Shown: positions 34,536-46,979 of the stretch, piece after piece | Layout of the letters: each line of letters opens with the position of its first letter | Position numbering within the stretch: the stretch's first letter is position 1 | Notes under the pieces: model-generated | Told to the model about the DNA's origin: nothing | What the model saw: only the letters and a program-made list of their open reading frames with translations | The model's database searches: none | Translations under genes and position numbers: made by a program | DNA from: Capniomyces stellatus | Lineage: Eukaryota > Kickxellomycota > Harpellomycetes > Harpellales > Legeriomycetaceae | DNA length: 64,000 nt | Direction of reading: 5' to 3' | Assembly (NCBI GenBank): GCA_001661515.1 | Contig: LUVW01000025.1 | Location: 236,297-300,296, forward strand

Positions 34536-34925
34536 ATGAGTGGCACGAATAATAAAGGCACTGATCGTAATAGCAATAACAACAGCCATTCTTACGACGA
34601 TTTAGAATTGGTCAATCAGGGATATTCTTTTATTGATGTAGGCAATTGCCAGTACAGAGTTCGAACAGATTCTTTAAAGGGATCAGCGAAATGCCTTGAA
34701 AGCGCAGCACCCCTATTTAGTTCAAACAAAAACGCAATTGATTCTGAATCGATTCAAACGGTTACTTTGTGTGTATCAAACATAATTCAAAAGTGTATAT
34801 TTGAGAATAAAGTGGGTCCTTCAAAGGAGACCTCGGTGTCGCAATTAAATTTGCAGGAATATATTGAATCCTTAGTAACGCTGAAATTGGACAACACGCT
34901 CGAAACTATAGGCAAGAAGAGTTGA
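34536..34925 (+). CDS. Hypothetical 129-residue protein
   Basis: The open frame starts in a good context (caaaATGagt). It has a Ser/Asn-rich first 20 residues, then a compact segment (YDDLELVNQGYSFIDVGNCQ and RVRTDSLKGSAKCLESAA), then a helical C-terminus rich in Leu, Val and Glu. I recognise no family. I considered joining it to the ASCC1-like gene as a missing KH domain, but the stop at 34923 and the lack of KH residues argue against it. Confidence 0.5.
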   Translation: MSGTNNKGTDRNSNNNSHSYDDLELVNQGYSFIDVGNCQYRVRTDSLKGSAKCLESAAPLFSSNKNAIDSESIQTVTLCVSNIIQKCIFENKVGPSKETSVSQLNLQEYIESLVTLKLDNTLETIGKKS

Positions 34926-35131
34926 ATTCAAAACAAACCTGTTCCTTTCTGATGTTATTTCTACTGTTTTTGTATTAAGAAAAATACAAATTTATTTTGC
35001 TCTCTTTAAAACTGAAAACCGTGATTGATAAGCAAGCAAACAACAACTAATTACTGTCTTTATGCTGATATAAATAAACACTAGTACTCGAAGGTTCTAC
35101 TGAAAAGGTTGAAACGGCTAAAGTACATATA

Positions 35132-36038
35132 ATGAACGCAAGCCAAAGGGTAAATCTTGAATTTGAAAAATAAAGTAAAATAGTCAAATTGAAAATGCTA
35201 TAAACCAAGTCAACCCTGTACTTGATAAATAAATACTTACACGCGTACAATACTCTTTAAATCTTACTTTTAATAGTTTGCTAATCGAGTGCCCTTCACG
35301 CATTTTGTATCGTTTCCGATACTGGATCCCAAAGTTAGAAAGTCGATAGCGCGCTTACAGAATGACATTTTAGACTTGAAAATTACAAATCTCGAAAAAA
35401 GAAACAACTCGTTTATCCAGCCAGAGAAGGTGCATTTAACACTTGGGATGCTCACGCTCGTCAACGAGTATCAAGTCGAAACAGCTTGTAGACTACTAAA
35501 GCAGCTGAACAAACAGATCTACGACGAGTTGAAGACACGGTCATTGGTAGTGAACTTTCACGGTCTTGGCGTAATGGAAAGAGACGCAAAGAACGCCAAC
35601 GTACTTTATTCGAACGTGACCGACTATGTTAAAGAAAACGATGGGAGCGGTACTGGCTATAGTTCCAATATAGGAAGTGAGTCTGCAGACCGCTCAAAGC
35701 TAGCTCGTATATGCAATATAGTCAGAAACGCATTTATTGATGCTGGGCTCGTGCAAGACCAAAGACCCCTTAAACTTCACGCCACAATAATCAACACTAG
35801 AAACTCGATTCCAAAAAACATCAACCCGCCTATTAGGAACAGAAACAACAAGTCACCTTATAACGATATGCTGCCATCCGCAACGTTTAATGCCAACACA
35901 GACTTTACTCCAATTCTACAAAAATATGGGTCTATTCCTTTGGGAGTTTGCTCACTAAAGGAGCTTCAAATAGCCAAAAGGGGACAATTTAACGAGGACG
36001 GTTCCTACTTTAGCGAGGGCAGCCTAATATTACCTTGA
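35132..36038 (+). CDS. ASCC1-like 2H phosphoesterase lacking the KH domain
   Basis: Two exons, 35132-35149 (MNASQR) and 35277-36038, in phase, giving 259 residues. The block NRVPFTHFVSFPI corresponds to the start of the C-terminal domain of ASCC1 and AKAP7. Both catalytic-type H-x-T motifs are present: KVHLTLGML (H59-x-T61) and LKLHATIINT (H174-x-T176), as in the LigT/2H fold. Human ASCC1 has an N-terminal KH domain before this part; here the model starts almost directly at the phosphoesterase domain. ASCC1 acts with the ASCC3 helicase in alkylation repair and ribosome rescue. Whether this protein joins such a complex is unknown. The microexon carrying the ATG is the weakest part. Confidence 0.78.
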
Positions 36039-36487
36039 TTGGAGGGTGGGGCGCATTGTCTATAGAGAATATCTACATATTATTCTTTTTGGTCTTATTT
36101 TTCCTAGTTTATCTATTTTTTGATTGTGTACATCTTAGTTGAGTTTATTTAATTGTTTTTAGTATTAGTGGATCAGATATTGATAGTAAACAAATAAGTG
36201 AAATAGCGAATGCACAATCGAAAAAAGCCAAAAAGTCAACGAAGATAAAGTAAAAAGGCAGGTATAAACCCATAAATAGCTATTAGTAAATAAGAGTGAG
36301 AAAGATGAAACGCTCCATCGCTTTTTGATCAGCTACTTTGATGAAATTGCCACAGATTTCTGTTGTAACCAAACTAAGGGACTGTGGAAAGCTTGTTTTT
36401 CTTTTTTATTCTGGCATTCTGTATGCGTTTAGAATAATGCAAAATAGCTACTACTTTATTACTCTTACTGCGAGGTTCATGGTGGCC
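36039..36487. other. Intergenic between two convergent genes
   Basis: AT-rich 3' flanks of the ASCC1-like gene and acyl-CoA synthetase A. No gene is seen. Confidence 0.55.
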
Positions 36488-39096
36488 TTACTCTTCGTTG
36501 ATTTCAGCATATAAATGATCGATCACTTTTTGGTAATTCTCTTTGGCCTTGTGTCTCATCAATTTCATTGAAGGCGATAGCAGACCTAGATCCTCAAAGA
36601 GCTCGGGCTCCAAGTGTATATTCTTGATTCTTTCAATATTGTTTAGTCCATAATCGCGGCACCAGCCTCTAAGCTCTTTTACCAGCAACTTTCGGATTGA
36701 CCGGCTGGCACATATGTCACTAAAACTGGTCTCGCTTTTGAATTTCTTGGCCTTTTTCTTGACAAACTCCAGCAAGTGATCTTTATCGGGATGAATAATA
36801 GCAACTAGACATGACATTTTGGGGCTCCCGTAGATATAGACTTGCGAAACAATAGGACTTTCGAGAATAACGTTCTCGATGCGCTCCGGCACAATAAATT
36901 CACCTTGCGAAAGCTTAAACACGTTTCCAATTCTGTCGATTATCACAATTCTACCCTGAGAATCAAACATTCCGATGTCGCCGGTGTGGAACCAGCCGTC
37001 TTTGTCCAAAACCTGTGCGGTTTTCTCAGGCTGCTTGTAATACTCTTTAAACACGCCATGCCCCTTTACACATATCTCTCCTCTTGGATGTGGGGTGTCT
37101 GTGGTCAAGTAATCTACTTCTGGTGCATCTATTAGCTTTATCATTGAGTTTATCATCGGTGGGCCTACATTCAACCCGCTATTATCAGACGACAGTGTTA
37201 AGGTACATGGTGCTGTTGTTTCTGTGCAGCCATACCCTTCATGGATATTTCCACTAAAGCAGCATCTCATAAAATTCAAAGTATCTCCTGATGCAGGCGC
37301 AGCCCCAGAAACAATAAGCGACACTTTTCCTCCAAGCTGATCAGAAACTGTTTTGAACACTACCTTATCCCAAAACCAATGCTTTGTTTCGCCTGATTTG
37401 AGGTTTTTTATCTTTGTCCGCAACGCGTACTTGAACAAAGCCGCAATCAGCCCGCCTCTGTCTTCAACTGCTTTAAACACCCTCTGCTTGATCCTAGTAA
37501 AGATTCGGGGAACTCCAATAAACAAAGTTGGTTTAAACTCTCTTACATCGTCCATAATTCGCGTTAAGTCTTTTCCCGGAAACCCTATTATACCTCCGTT
37601 TGAAAAGAACGTGTGCACCCCAATTCGGCCCAAAATATGTGTCATTGGCAATATCGTCATATACGAGTCTGATGTGCCGAACTTCTGCATATAGTTTATC
37701 TCAGTGTAAAATCCTATACTCCCTATTGCTGACAAAAAATTCTTTTGCGTCAACACCACACCCTTAGGAAGACCCGTTGTTCCGCTTGTATAGCTTATTG
37801 TCAACACATCATCCAGGTTTGCCTCTGTGCTATATACTGTGACAGAGTCTTGAGCCGCCTTTTCAATAAAATCGATCCCTAGTTTCTCTACTTCCTCAAA
37901 CGACATAATCTTAATTTCGGTCTTTGATCCCATACTGTATAATTTCAGATCAATTTCGTCAACCACTATCAGACACTTTACAACATCTTTGATCTCGTCA
38001 TACAAATCCAGTAGATATTTTGCTCTGTCGCTTGAGCATACAATATACCCAAGCTCTGCTTCATTCAGTATATGCAAAAGTGACTGCTTATTCAGGGACT
38101 CGTACAATGGAACTGATACATAATCACCATGATACCCGGCGTACTCTGACAATATCTATTTTAAATCAATAGATTTGTACTCGGATTTTTTTTACTAAAT
38201 TTTACATTCAATTATATAATAATGTGAGGAAACTTGTTGTGTTTCCTGACTTTCAAATACGCATTTCTCAAAAACATTCAAAAACTATGACCACTGTTTG
38301 GCATATTCTAGAAAAACGCTAGGCTAAGTTACCCATTCATAACTGTTTTTGAGATAAATTCCAAAGTTACTCCGATGCTTTAACCCCACGGCTTCGAGTC
38401 CGGCTCTAAATAATGTATGTACTTCATGTCAGCTTTTGACTCCTCCTGAACAACTCATATACTGTATGATAAAGATTTTCTTACGATATGTTTACAAAGT
38501 CTGTATAAAACTCTTGTCTTGTGACCCACACATAGGGTCCAGTGTTCTTTTCGCCGCCTATAGTAGACCTGCGCCCAAACGCTTTGGAATTTTCTGTGTG
38601 GAAAAATACATTTAATTACACAATATTGCATGTTATGTATTTATCAAAAGCTCATATTTAAGTATATATACACCACCAGGGCATGCCAATGATAAAAAAA
38701 AACCAAGTACAAGTTCAAGTATACATATTTAAAGCAACATACTTCCGTGTTTTTCTAGTCCGTGGACAAACAGATCAATCATATTTTTGTTGAAGTCTGA
38801 CATACGGGGCAGTTTTCCTTTCAGCACCGAGTTTACCCTTGGCTATTTGCGTTTGTTTGGTGATTTATATATCAGTTCCAATTGCAAGTACTGTTAGTAA
38901 TAGCTTTGATAGACGGGTTGGAAATAAACATATTAACTAAAACACATGCATACAAATATGGTCTTTCTAAAGCCGGTTTGTCCGCTGTGGTGTGATTTTG
39001 GTGTTAGTGATTCTATATTGGCTTATTGAAGATGTATTAACATACCTTGGTTTCGCCCTCTATGTAGCCGTAGCCAATTGCTTCTTCTGAATACAT
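36488..39096 (-). CDS. Long-chain acyl-CoA synthetase A (divergent paralogue)
   Basis: Five exons in transcript order: 39046-39096, 38743-38842, 38485-38593, 38333-38405 and 36488-38155; phases 0, 1, 2, 0 agree; 666 residues. It starts MYSEEAIGYGYIEGETKPRV, as in the B copy. The AMP-binding core is clear: YTSGTTGLPKGVV, GYGCTETTAPC, DGWFHTGDIG and FKLSQGEFIVPERIEN. It activates fatty acids to acyl-CoA via an acyl-AMP intermediate. There is no C-terminal peroxisomal SKL-type signal (it ends AEINEE). The usual DRKKNLFKLSQGE reads DRIGNVFKLSQGE, losing the two lysines in the hinge that moves the C-terminal domain. It also departs from B and C near the N-terminal core (VPLYESLNKQSLLH), so specificity or activity may differ. 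Confidence 0.9.
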
Positions 39097-40543
39097 TTCT
39101 ATAGTTACTCTTCTCTTAAAACTGCTGTGATATGATCGTTTATATACTGCCGACTGAGGGGGTTTTTTTTGGATAATTACTGTCAACTTTTTTTTTTTTT
39201 ATATTCCACTAATTTTTTGTTGTATTCTTGATATGTATTACTTTAGAGCGGTTGGAGTTAACAAGAACAGGGTTTATGTGATGCTTGTTTATTTTTTTAC
39301 ATCAACGAGACTATAAAGCATCGAACATTCGGGTGATTTTTTTTTAGAAACATTTATGTAATCCTTAGTCCTTTTATATTATCTCTCAAAGCTTTACGCT
39401 TTTAAAAATAACGTTTGTTGATAGTTATTTTAATAGGTGCACCCAAGTCAATAGTTAAAACGAACATTTATACTAACACTATTCAAATCTTGAGATAAAT
39501 TTGACTTTTTGAGATTCGATTTAGGCCTAGTATACCCAATCGTCACCATTGCTTGCTTGATCAAGTTTTTCAAAAAAACATTATTTTCTCCTTTTTTCTT
39601 CAGACCCATTTTCTATGGCTGGAATTGATTTCAAATTGAGCTTTTAGCAAACTTTAAATTAAAGTTTGACTGAATAACAATTTAAATTTTTTTTTGCAAA
39701 TCTCAAGTAATTTAAAGATTAATAATTACAATTTTAAAAGCACTCGGGTTAACTTTAACATCATTACAGTAATTCCCCCGTCCCCGTTTATCCATTACCA
39801 ATTCGCCAGGATTATACTCTTTTGGTCTTTTGAAAGAAAGTAAAGAAAGCCAAAAACCACAACCTGCCAACCTAATTGTGTTTAAAAACCAAAACAACGC
39901 TAAATGAAATTCAATATAAGAAAAAGACAACACTCAATTTTCCTTCTTTTCACTACTAAAACTTTCAAGTTTTAACATTCACTCATTATTGCTGGTATTG
40001 TCAAAGTATCATTTAATAAGACTGGGTTATACACAAGAACGCATTTATAAAGTACTAAGCACGTATTGTGTAGCTACCAAGCATGAGTAATACTGGCGTC
40101 TTTCTTTCAGCATGCGCAACCAGAACAGTTTTACTAAGTGAATTGGTCTGGATTCTTAGACTTCAACTACACGCTATAAAAACAGTTGAAATATTTCTAT
40201 TTGTTTGTCTTTTCCAACTCCAAAACAGTGTAAACCCGTACATTATACCTAATATTACATGGTTTTGTTGTACCACTGGATTTCAAATATTTGTTTTAAC
40301 AACGCCTAATCAGATTTTTTTATCTACTCTCTTTGTACTTTGGTTATTCATTTTATGATTTTCAGGTTATTTTAAATACCTTTGATCTGAAATATTCAAA
40401 CCAAGCCATCAAATAGTTCTAAACCCCCACAATAAAAAAAATCCAATAGCTCTAAATCATAAGGCTGTTCCGTTTGTGTTATAAGCAACTAGGATCCGTC
40501 GGTAGCCTTCACCATCGTAAATACCAATGGTAAGACTTTTAAA
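39097..40543. other. Gene-poor stretch
   Basis: Promoter side of acyl-CoA synthetase A, then AT-rich DNA with T runs near 39190 and 39330. A 91-codon frame at 40083-40358 is hydrophobic but lacks any family signature; I do not call it. Confidence 0.5.
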
Positions 40544-40998
40544 ATGAGCTTTTGTGGTTCTCAGGATGAGCCCAAGTTGGCTTGGCTGTTGATGTTGCAA
40601 GGTATGGTTTTATTCATCATATTGGTATTGTTCACAGATTCGTTGACGTCAATGAGTGTATATATGATATTCGCACCCATACTTGTTTAAAAAATACTCG
40701 GACTTTTGATTTCAGTACCCATTGTTAGACTCGTTATATAATACAACGTTGGCTTCAAATGTTATCAGATTTTGGTTGCAATACAGTAAGCTCTTGTCTA
40801 CGCATTTTGGCATTTGACTTGTTGTAACAAAACTCTTGGTAATACATTACAGACTATTGCGTAATTGATCCAACTATAATTGAGCCTAATGCAGCTAAGT
40901 CCGTGTTTAATAGCCGAATTAGGTTAACGCCTGCAGCTGAAACCAGACAAGTGATAGTAATTCTCTATAATATTGGTGGCTGTGTGCCAAATTTTTAG
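40544..40998 (+). CDS. Small membrane protein with one predicted helix, family unknown
   Basis: Three exons, 40544-40657, 40716-40785 and 40853-40998, with donors GTATAT and GTAAGC, acceptors TTCAG and TACAG, and agreeing phases; 109 residues. The N-terminus MSFCGSQDEPKLAWLLMLQG leads into one hydrophobic helix (about residues 12-31). A mostly polar domain follows with an N-glycosylation sequon (NTT) and the segment DPTIIEPNAAKSVFNSRIRL. Three consecutive in-phase junctions in an AT-rich sequence are unlikely by chance, which is the main support. No family is recognised. Confidence 0.5.
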
Positions 40999-41564
40999 TT
41001 TCTAGTAAACTTTGAAATCGAGCAACCTTCTTAGTCTTGATTTGATTGCAAACTCGGAAAACCAAAGTAAAGCATTTGACTTGACAGTTGATCTGCTTAG
41101 AAAGTTTGATACAAATGATTTGACCTACTACAAGAATATTGGAAAGTAAACAGTTGTAAACCTGGGTTCCGCTAAAACCTATTTCAATATAAAAATAAAA
41201 ACAAAATGGTTCACGACACCTTAAAATCAAAAAAAAATCAATTGAAAAAAATCATTGAAAAAAAACCAGGTCACGAATGCTTTTTTCAGCTATATTTACC
41301 ATCCTGTTAATTTCTTGAATAATACACCCCATTGGATGTATTTATAATGCTCGTCGATTTTTTATCTTGTGTGTTCGAACATTAAAGTTTTTTTTTAATT
41401 GAACATTTGGCTGAGGTTGAGTGATATTGATAGAAGATTTCATTAAATGAGTTGTTAATTACCCCTTGTTTTTTTCTTTGGCTTTTGTTTTTTTTTATAT
41501 GCCTGAACTTTTAATTAATTTAGGACCTCTAAACGGGCTTAAATTGCAGTTATAATTTGAAATC

Positions 41565-41640
41565 TCAGTCCAACCCAATTTGATTCAGTCCAACCCAATT
41601 TGATTCAGTCCAATCCAGTTTGATTCAGTTCAATTCAATC
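41565..41640. repeat. 20-bp tandem repeat
   Basis: Units begin at 41565, 41585, 41605 and 41625 with tcagtccaacccaatttgat. The first two are perfect, the third has two changes and the fourth is degenerate. Confidence 0.92.
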
Positions 41641-42086
41641 TAATTTTAAAGTTTATTAACAAACAGGCAATTGAAACAAATAAGCGAGATTATATGGGTT
41701 AATCAAAGAGCTGGGAGGTAATCATCAAAAAAAGCCTACGGTATGATATAAAGGCACTGCTGTGTTTACTACTACGTTTGGTGGAAATTTTATTATTATC
41801 CAACTTTAAGAAAATTGGTAAAATCCAGGAGAAAAGCTTAAAAATATAAGAGTTATAGGCTGATATGTTGCAATTCTACAATCTAAATATGTAATAGCTA
41901 AAGGGAGGGTTTGATCCACTGTACAAAGAAAATTTGGTGTGGAGCAGGTGAATAAATGCTGGTGTTCTCAGCTACTGCCACCAACTTTATTAACATTCCC
42001 AGTAGCAGATGGGGCTTGTCAAGCTGTGTTTAATTTGTACTCTGAAAGATTAATGGATTATTTATAAATGCGTTGTTGCTGTTTAA

Positions 42087-42230
42087 GGCTTAAATGGGTG
42101 TAAGTTTGGTTACACGAAAGCTGCAGGACTTGAAGCGCTTTCAGTCTATATTGAAGCTGCGTTCTTGAATTATGCAAGTTTGCTAACTTTAAGCTACATT
42201 AGCTCGGGTTGGCGAAAAGGTTGTTGGTGA
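42087..42230 (+). pseudogene. Possible gene remnant or orphan exon
   Basis: A 48-codon frame without ATG (FGYTKAAGLEALSVYIEAAF in its middle) has better coding character than its surroundings. A second open stretch of similar quality lies upstream at about 41958-42065. I could not join them into a gene or identify a family. Confidence 0.2.
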
Positions 42231-44380
42231 GTAAACTATGTACGTCCTATTATTTTTTATTTTTTGTTTTTTATTTTTTTAACTTTTTTTAATAACACCA
42301 AACTCGACATTGTTGCTAGCACTTGGTTTAAATGACAAACAAGTGGGCTCTGTTATAGCCTATTTCTGTTTACATATTTAATTCCAGAAGAATTATAAGC
42401 CAAGATATAAGGAAAAGGGCAACTTGGGAACAGGGAAAAATCCGAAATAGTTGTAAATATGTTATTTGAAGCAAACAAAACCCGTTGTAACTACATGATG
42501 GTTAAACAAGAAAAAAAAAACCACTGATTGTCATTGTTGTCTAGGAAACGGTCAGGTGTTGTAGTGACGTTTGTTTTATACAAATCACACTTTTACTTTT
42601 ACTGATTATTGTTTTGCATGGGCGCTGCCTCGCTGATGCATTCACCTCTTTTAAATAATAGCATAAACCAGACTATTAACTTAAACGGCGGTTTGTTTCA
42701 TATAACGTCATGAGGGATGTGTAGTTGGATAGATAAATTCAATAATAGCAAGATCGAATAGATGGATGACGCCAGGATTCGATAAATAGAAATCCAAGAA
42801 CGAAGAACTTGTGACTAAATAAAATGTCAGGCTATAGCCTATCATAAAGCAGACGTAGCTCGGTCACAAAATACAAAGAACTGCAAGTCTTAATCGAATC
42901 AAAAGCCATTTTAGCAAGTGTACATTGGTGAGTACAGTATATTAGATAAGTGATAAAAAACAATCAATATCACAGACAAAGTGTACTAAGTAGACTGTGG
43001 TTGGTCTTACTATTTTATTTAAATTTCCCAAAAAAAAGTCAATTTGGCTTCATCTACAAATTTTACAAACTTTGGTAATTAGAGCTTTGGAAATGTTAAT
43101 GTAAACAAAACAAATCTACCTGTGACATTTCAACACACTTGAATGTAATAACCGCAATATATTCTCGCTATTATTTCCATTTTCAATCAATTAAAAAATT
43201 GAAGAGCATTAAAGAAATAGGGGGGGGGGGAGGAAGGGATTGAGCGAGGGAGAAGGGATGGTTGTTTTAAATAAATGAAAGATTTGTAGTTGGACTAGGA
43301 ATGTGAAAACAGAGCAGTAGTCGGGCTTTATGGGTTTTTACGAACATGAAATCTAAGCTTGGCGTCAAAATATTACTGCTTTAAGAACATTTATTGGAGA
43401 AGGCTGTAAAAAAACATTCCAATTTTGACTTGTATCCCCAAGTAGTCAACAAGAAGGGAGTGATAATGTCTCAATTTTGGAATCCTGGATTTTAAGATGA
43501 ATGTAATTGATGCAAGTTCCAAGTCCTGGATGTTTTATTTTTTTCCATGTCGTTAACGTAAAGTCCTCCAATTATCCACTCAAGTATAGTTATTTTTTTT
43601 ATTATACTTTTTGCAGTGATACAAGGTTTAATCAAATGTAATTGATAGTGGGGCAACGCTCGTGCTAACTTTAATTCGTGGTTTGTTGTAGTTAAATTGC
43701 CATTTGTAGTGGATAGTTTTAGTAGCGGTTGTGATAGTAGATAGTAGTTATCGGTTATGGTTTATGCACCTAACCCTAACTATGCTGCTTGGAAGCTGTG
43801 GTTTGACTGTAGAGGGTATAGGAAAGGCGAGCTGGTTAGAAAAATTGATAAATACAAATTAAGTGATTTTGAATGATCTCAAAACAACCAACATTTGTTT
43901 CTATTGGATACAAATAGATAATTAAACTTATAAGTTAATCATTGTTACTAAAGCATAATTGTTTTTTATTAAATGAAATTGGAATGGTTGGGCATTACAT
44001 AACAAATCTGTTTTGTAGCAAAAGAAAAAAAAAAGTAGCATTCTGCTGTTAAGTTTGGGCAATTTTTTTTCCCTTTCCCTTTCATTTTTTTTACTTTTCG
44101 CTTCTATTCTTTAATTTTGCGATAGTAAGAGGGAAGCAAAACCCAAACAGGTTGCCAACTGTTTGACTAATTAAAGGAAATGAAATGCACAATCGAGTAT
44201 AGCTCAAAAGTCCAAAAAAAAGTTATATAAATACAGACTTGTTCGCCAAAACTCACCAAAACATTAAAACTTGTAACAAGTTAGCTAAATTTGCCTTTAA
44301 CTTTTACTCTAAAAAGATAAAAAAAAAATATTTTACTACTATTACTACTACTACCACTGTAAAGTTACACTTAATTAATA

Positions 44381-46979
44381 ATGAATGCTATGGCCTCAAA
44401 AGAAATTCAAAACGCGCCAGCCATTGAAGGTGAAACCAAGGTAATATGATTTAGCACGCACATACGTTTTTTTTTTTAAATTTGTATTTCGCGATTTACT
44501 TTTATTTTCTTTGTTATTCTTGTTAATACTGTTGCTAATTTATTCGGTAGCATTTTATTTTTTTTGGTTGAAAGCTTATGGCTTTAGTCGTGCTTAAGAA
44601 GCGCGGTGCCAACAAAAATGCCTCCTTACTAAAAGAACCAACATAAACGCTTACTTGTAATAGCCTCGCGTAAACTACTACTTGAAAGATGAAGTTCTTA
44701 CAGAATGTCCAGCAAACACCGTCAATCTCATCGATTGCTACAAGGCTGCAATGAAAAAACACGGAGGTAATTTGAGCTTACCATGGTTTTTGGCTATAGG
44801 AAAACTTGGTGTATAACCAAAAGTTGAAAAAGTTCATTTATTGCGCATGTATCTAAATTGTACTGATTTTATGGTTGAATTCTGTACGTTACACTAGAGA
44901 ATCATATGATTATTGGACACAGACCAGCGTTGGATAAAAAAGGAAACTTTGGTCCATACAAGTACATTTCGTACAAGACATTCCATGACCGTTACATGAA
45001 CTTTGGGTAATTTGACTCACTTGTAATTTTGTTGCTTTTTTCTTTTTTCTTTTTGAAATACATGTCTATTTCAAGCCGGCCAAGTATCTAACAAATTGCC
45101 TATAAAACATAAAATTTTATAGATCTGGTATTTTGCAAAATGGACTGCAAATCGGGGACAGAATTGGTCTTTTCTCAAAGAACTGCACTGAATGGGTAAT
45201 TACCACTAAGATAGCTTTAATTTAAGGCGGTAGACTTATTTGAATTTGTTTAGTTTCCTAGCGCAATGACTGTGAACAGTTAATAAGGATTTGCTTCAAT
45301 GTGAACTAAGGGTTGTATATATTGATTGTCAATAGTTGGTGGCAGAGTATGCAGCACTTAACTATGATCTCGTTTCCGTGCCACTTTATGACACACTTGG
45401 AGAAGAGGCTATTGTGCACATCATCAAAGAATCAGACGTCAAATGTGTGGTCTGTACTGATGACAGAGCCGAGTACTTGATAAAGATGATTGACCACGTC
45501 AAAGAACACCTGCAAAGCATTGTTGTAATGAACGAGATTTCAGATAGCTTGAGAAAGAGCGCTGAGGATGCAGGGCTAAAGATATTTTTAATAACAGATA
45601 TTGAGAAGCAAGGAGCTGATGCGCCAAACGACTATGTAACCAAGGCGGATCTTGATTCAACAGTGACAATCTGCTATACTAGCGGAACCACAGGCATGCC
45701 TAAGGGTGTGGTGTTGAAGCAAAGAAACTTCTTGTCACAGACCGAGGGACTTGGCTATGTGATTGACAAGAAGCTGCTCTATCCAATTGGACCAACAGAC
45801 TCATACCTTTCAGTGTTGCCATTGGCCCACGTTTTGGAGCGATTTGTGGTCCACATGCTTATTTATAGAGGATGTTCTATTGGGTTCTCAAGAGGCGACA
45901 TCACCAAGTTGATTGATGATCTTGCAGACCTGAAGCCAACGATCTTTGTTGGAGTTCCAAGAATCTTCAGCAAGATTAAGGACAGAGTTGAGATTGAAAT
46001 TGAGAAGAAGGGCAAGCTTGTGAACTCGATGTTTGAAATGGCCTTTAACACCAAGAAGGAAAACCTAAAGAGGGGAGACTATGAGCACTGGCTGTGGGAC
46101 CGTCTCGTTTTCTCAAAGATCCGCGAGAAGCTTGGGGGAAGAGTCAAGCTTTTTGTCTCAGGATCCGCCCCAATTTCAGGCGCAGTTTTGGACTTTTTGC
46201 GTATTTGCTTTAGCGCCCAGGTTGTGGAGGGCTATGGCAGCACTGAGACCACAGGTGCCTGTTGCTTGACAATTGCTAGCGATCTGGAATCTGGAACCGT
46301 TGGTGCTCCTTTCCCAAGCTCAACAGTCAAGCTCGTTGACGTCCCTGAGCTCGGATACCTGACCACCGATAAGCCATTCCCAAGAGGCGAAATCGTTGTT
46401 GGCGGAAACGCTATTTCCGGAGGCTACTACAACCAGCCCGAGAAGACGGCCGAAGTCTTCACCAAGGACGGCTGGTTCCACACCGGTGACATTGGGTTGT
46501 TTGACAAGCAGGGCAGAGTCCAGATCATTGACCGCAAGAAAAACCTGTTCAAGCTGTCCCAGGGTGAATATGTTGCCCCCGAAAGAATCGAGAACATCTA
46601 TGCCGATAACTCCATTGTTACCTCATCCTTTGTATATGGCCACTCATTGAAGTCATACTTGGTTGGAATTGTTGTTCCTGAGCCATTCCTCCTAAAAAGC
46701 ATGCTCAAGAAAAACAACATCGAGTTCGACGATTCAATGCCTATCGAGGATCTTTGCAAGGTCGAAGCTGTCCGTAAGGCCGTCATCAAGGAGCTCAATA
46801 CCTTTGGTAAGGCCAGAGGGCTTAAGGGCTTTGAGAACATCAAGAATGTCCACTTGGAACCAAACCAGTTCGAAGTTGGCGAAATCTTGTCCCCAACAAT
46901 GAAGCTCAAGCGTAACGAGGCTAAAGTATACTACCAAGATGTCATTGACACTCTCTACAACGAGATTGGTGATATCTAA
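44381..46979 (+). CDS. Long-chain acyl-CoA synthetase B
   Basis: Five exons: 44381-44440, 44664-44766, 44898-45006, 45123-45195 and 45336-46979; phases 0, 1, 2, 0; 662 residues. The start is MNAMASKEIQNAPAIEGETK. Core motifs: YTSGTTGMPKGVVLKQRNFL, LPLAHVLERF, GYGSTETTGACCL, DGWFHTGDIG and DRKKNLFKLSQGEYVAPERI, the complete fatty acyl-CoA synthetase signature. Intron positions and phases are the same as in copy A. There is no signal peptide and no PTS1 tripeptide (it ends NEIGDI). It likely serves lipid synthesis or fatty-acid activation like fungal Faa1/Faa4. The 3' half is less AT-rich than the 5' half. Confidence 0.94.

Larger units (their letters stand above)
40999..44380. other. Long gene-poor stretch (3.4 kb)
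   Basis: Mostly AT-rich with A/T homopolymers, a 20-bp tandem repeat (41565-41640), an 11-nt G run (43220-43230), and one ATG-less open frame at 42087-42230 described separately. The last 150 bp are the promoter of acyl-CoA synthetase B. No tRNA or rRNA was recognised. Confidence 0.5.

Noticed and set aside
34536..34925. 129-aa protein as the missing KH domain of the ASCC1-like gene
   Set aside because: It has its own stop and no GxxG loop or KH pattern; the phosphoesterase gene has its own ATG microexon.
38385..38410. B-box-like tRNA motif (ggcttcgagtccggctc)
   Set aside because: It resembles a T-arm, but it lies in exon 4 of acyl-CoA synthetase A and encodes conserved residues (AGLEAVG); no A box or cloverleaf surrounds it.
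40083..40358. 91-codon hydrophobic frame
   Set aside because: No family signature and composition typical of AT-rich noncoding DNA; could not be joined to the nearby three-exon gene.
43765..43782. Telomere-like acctaaccctaact
   Set aside because: Only about two units, isolated inside the contig; not an array.
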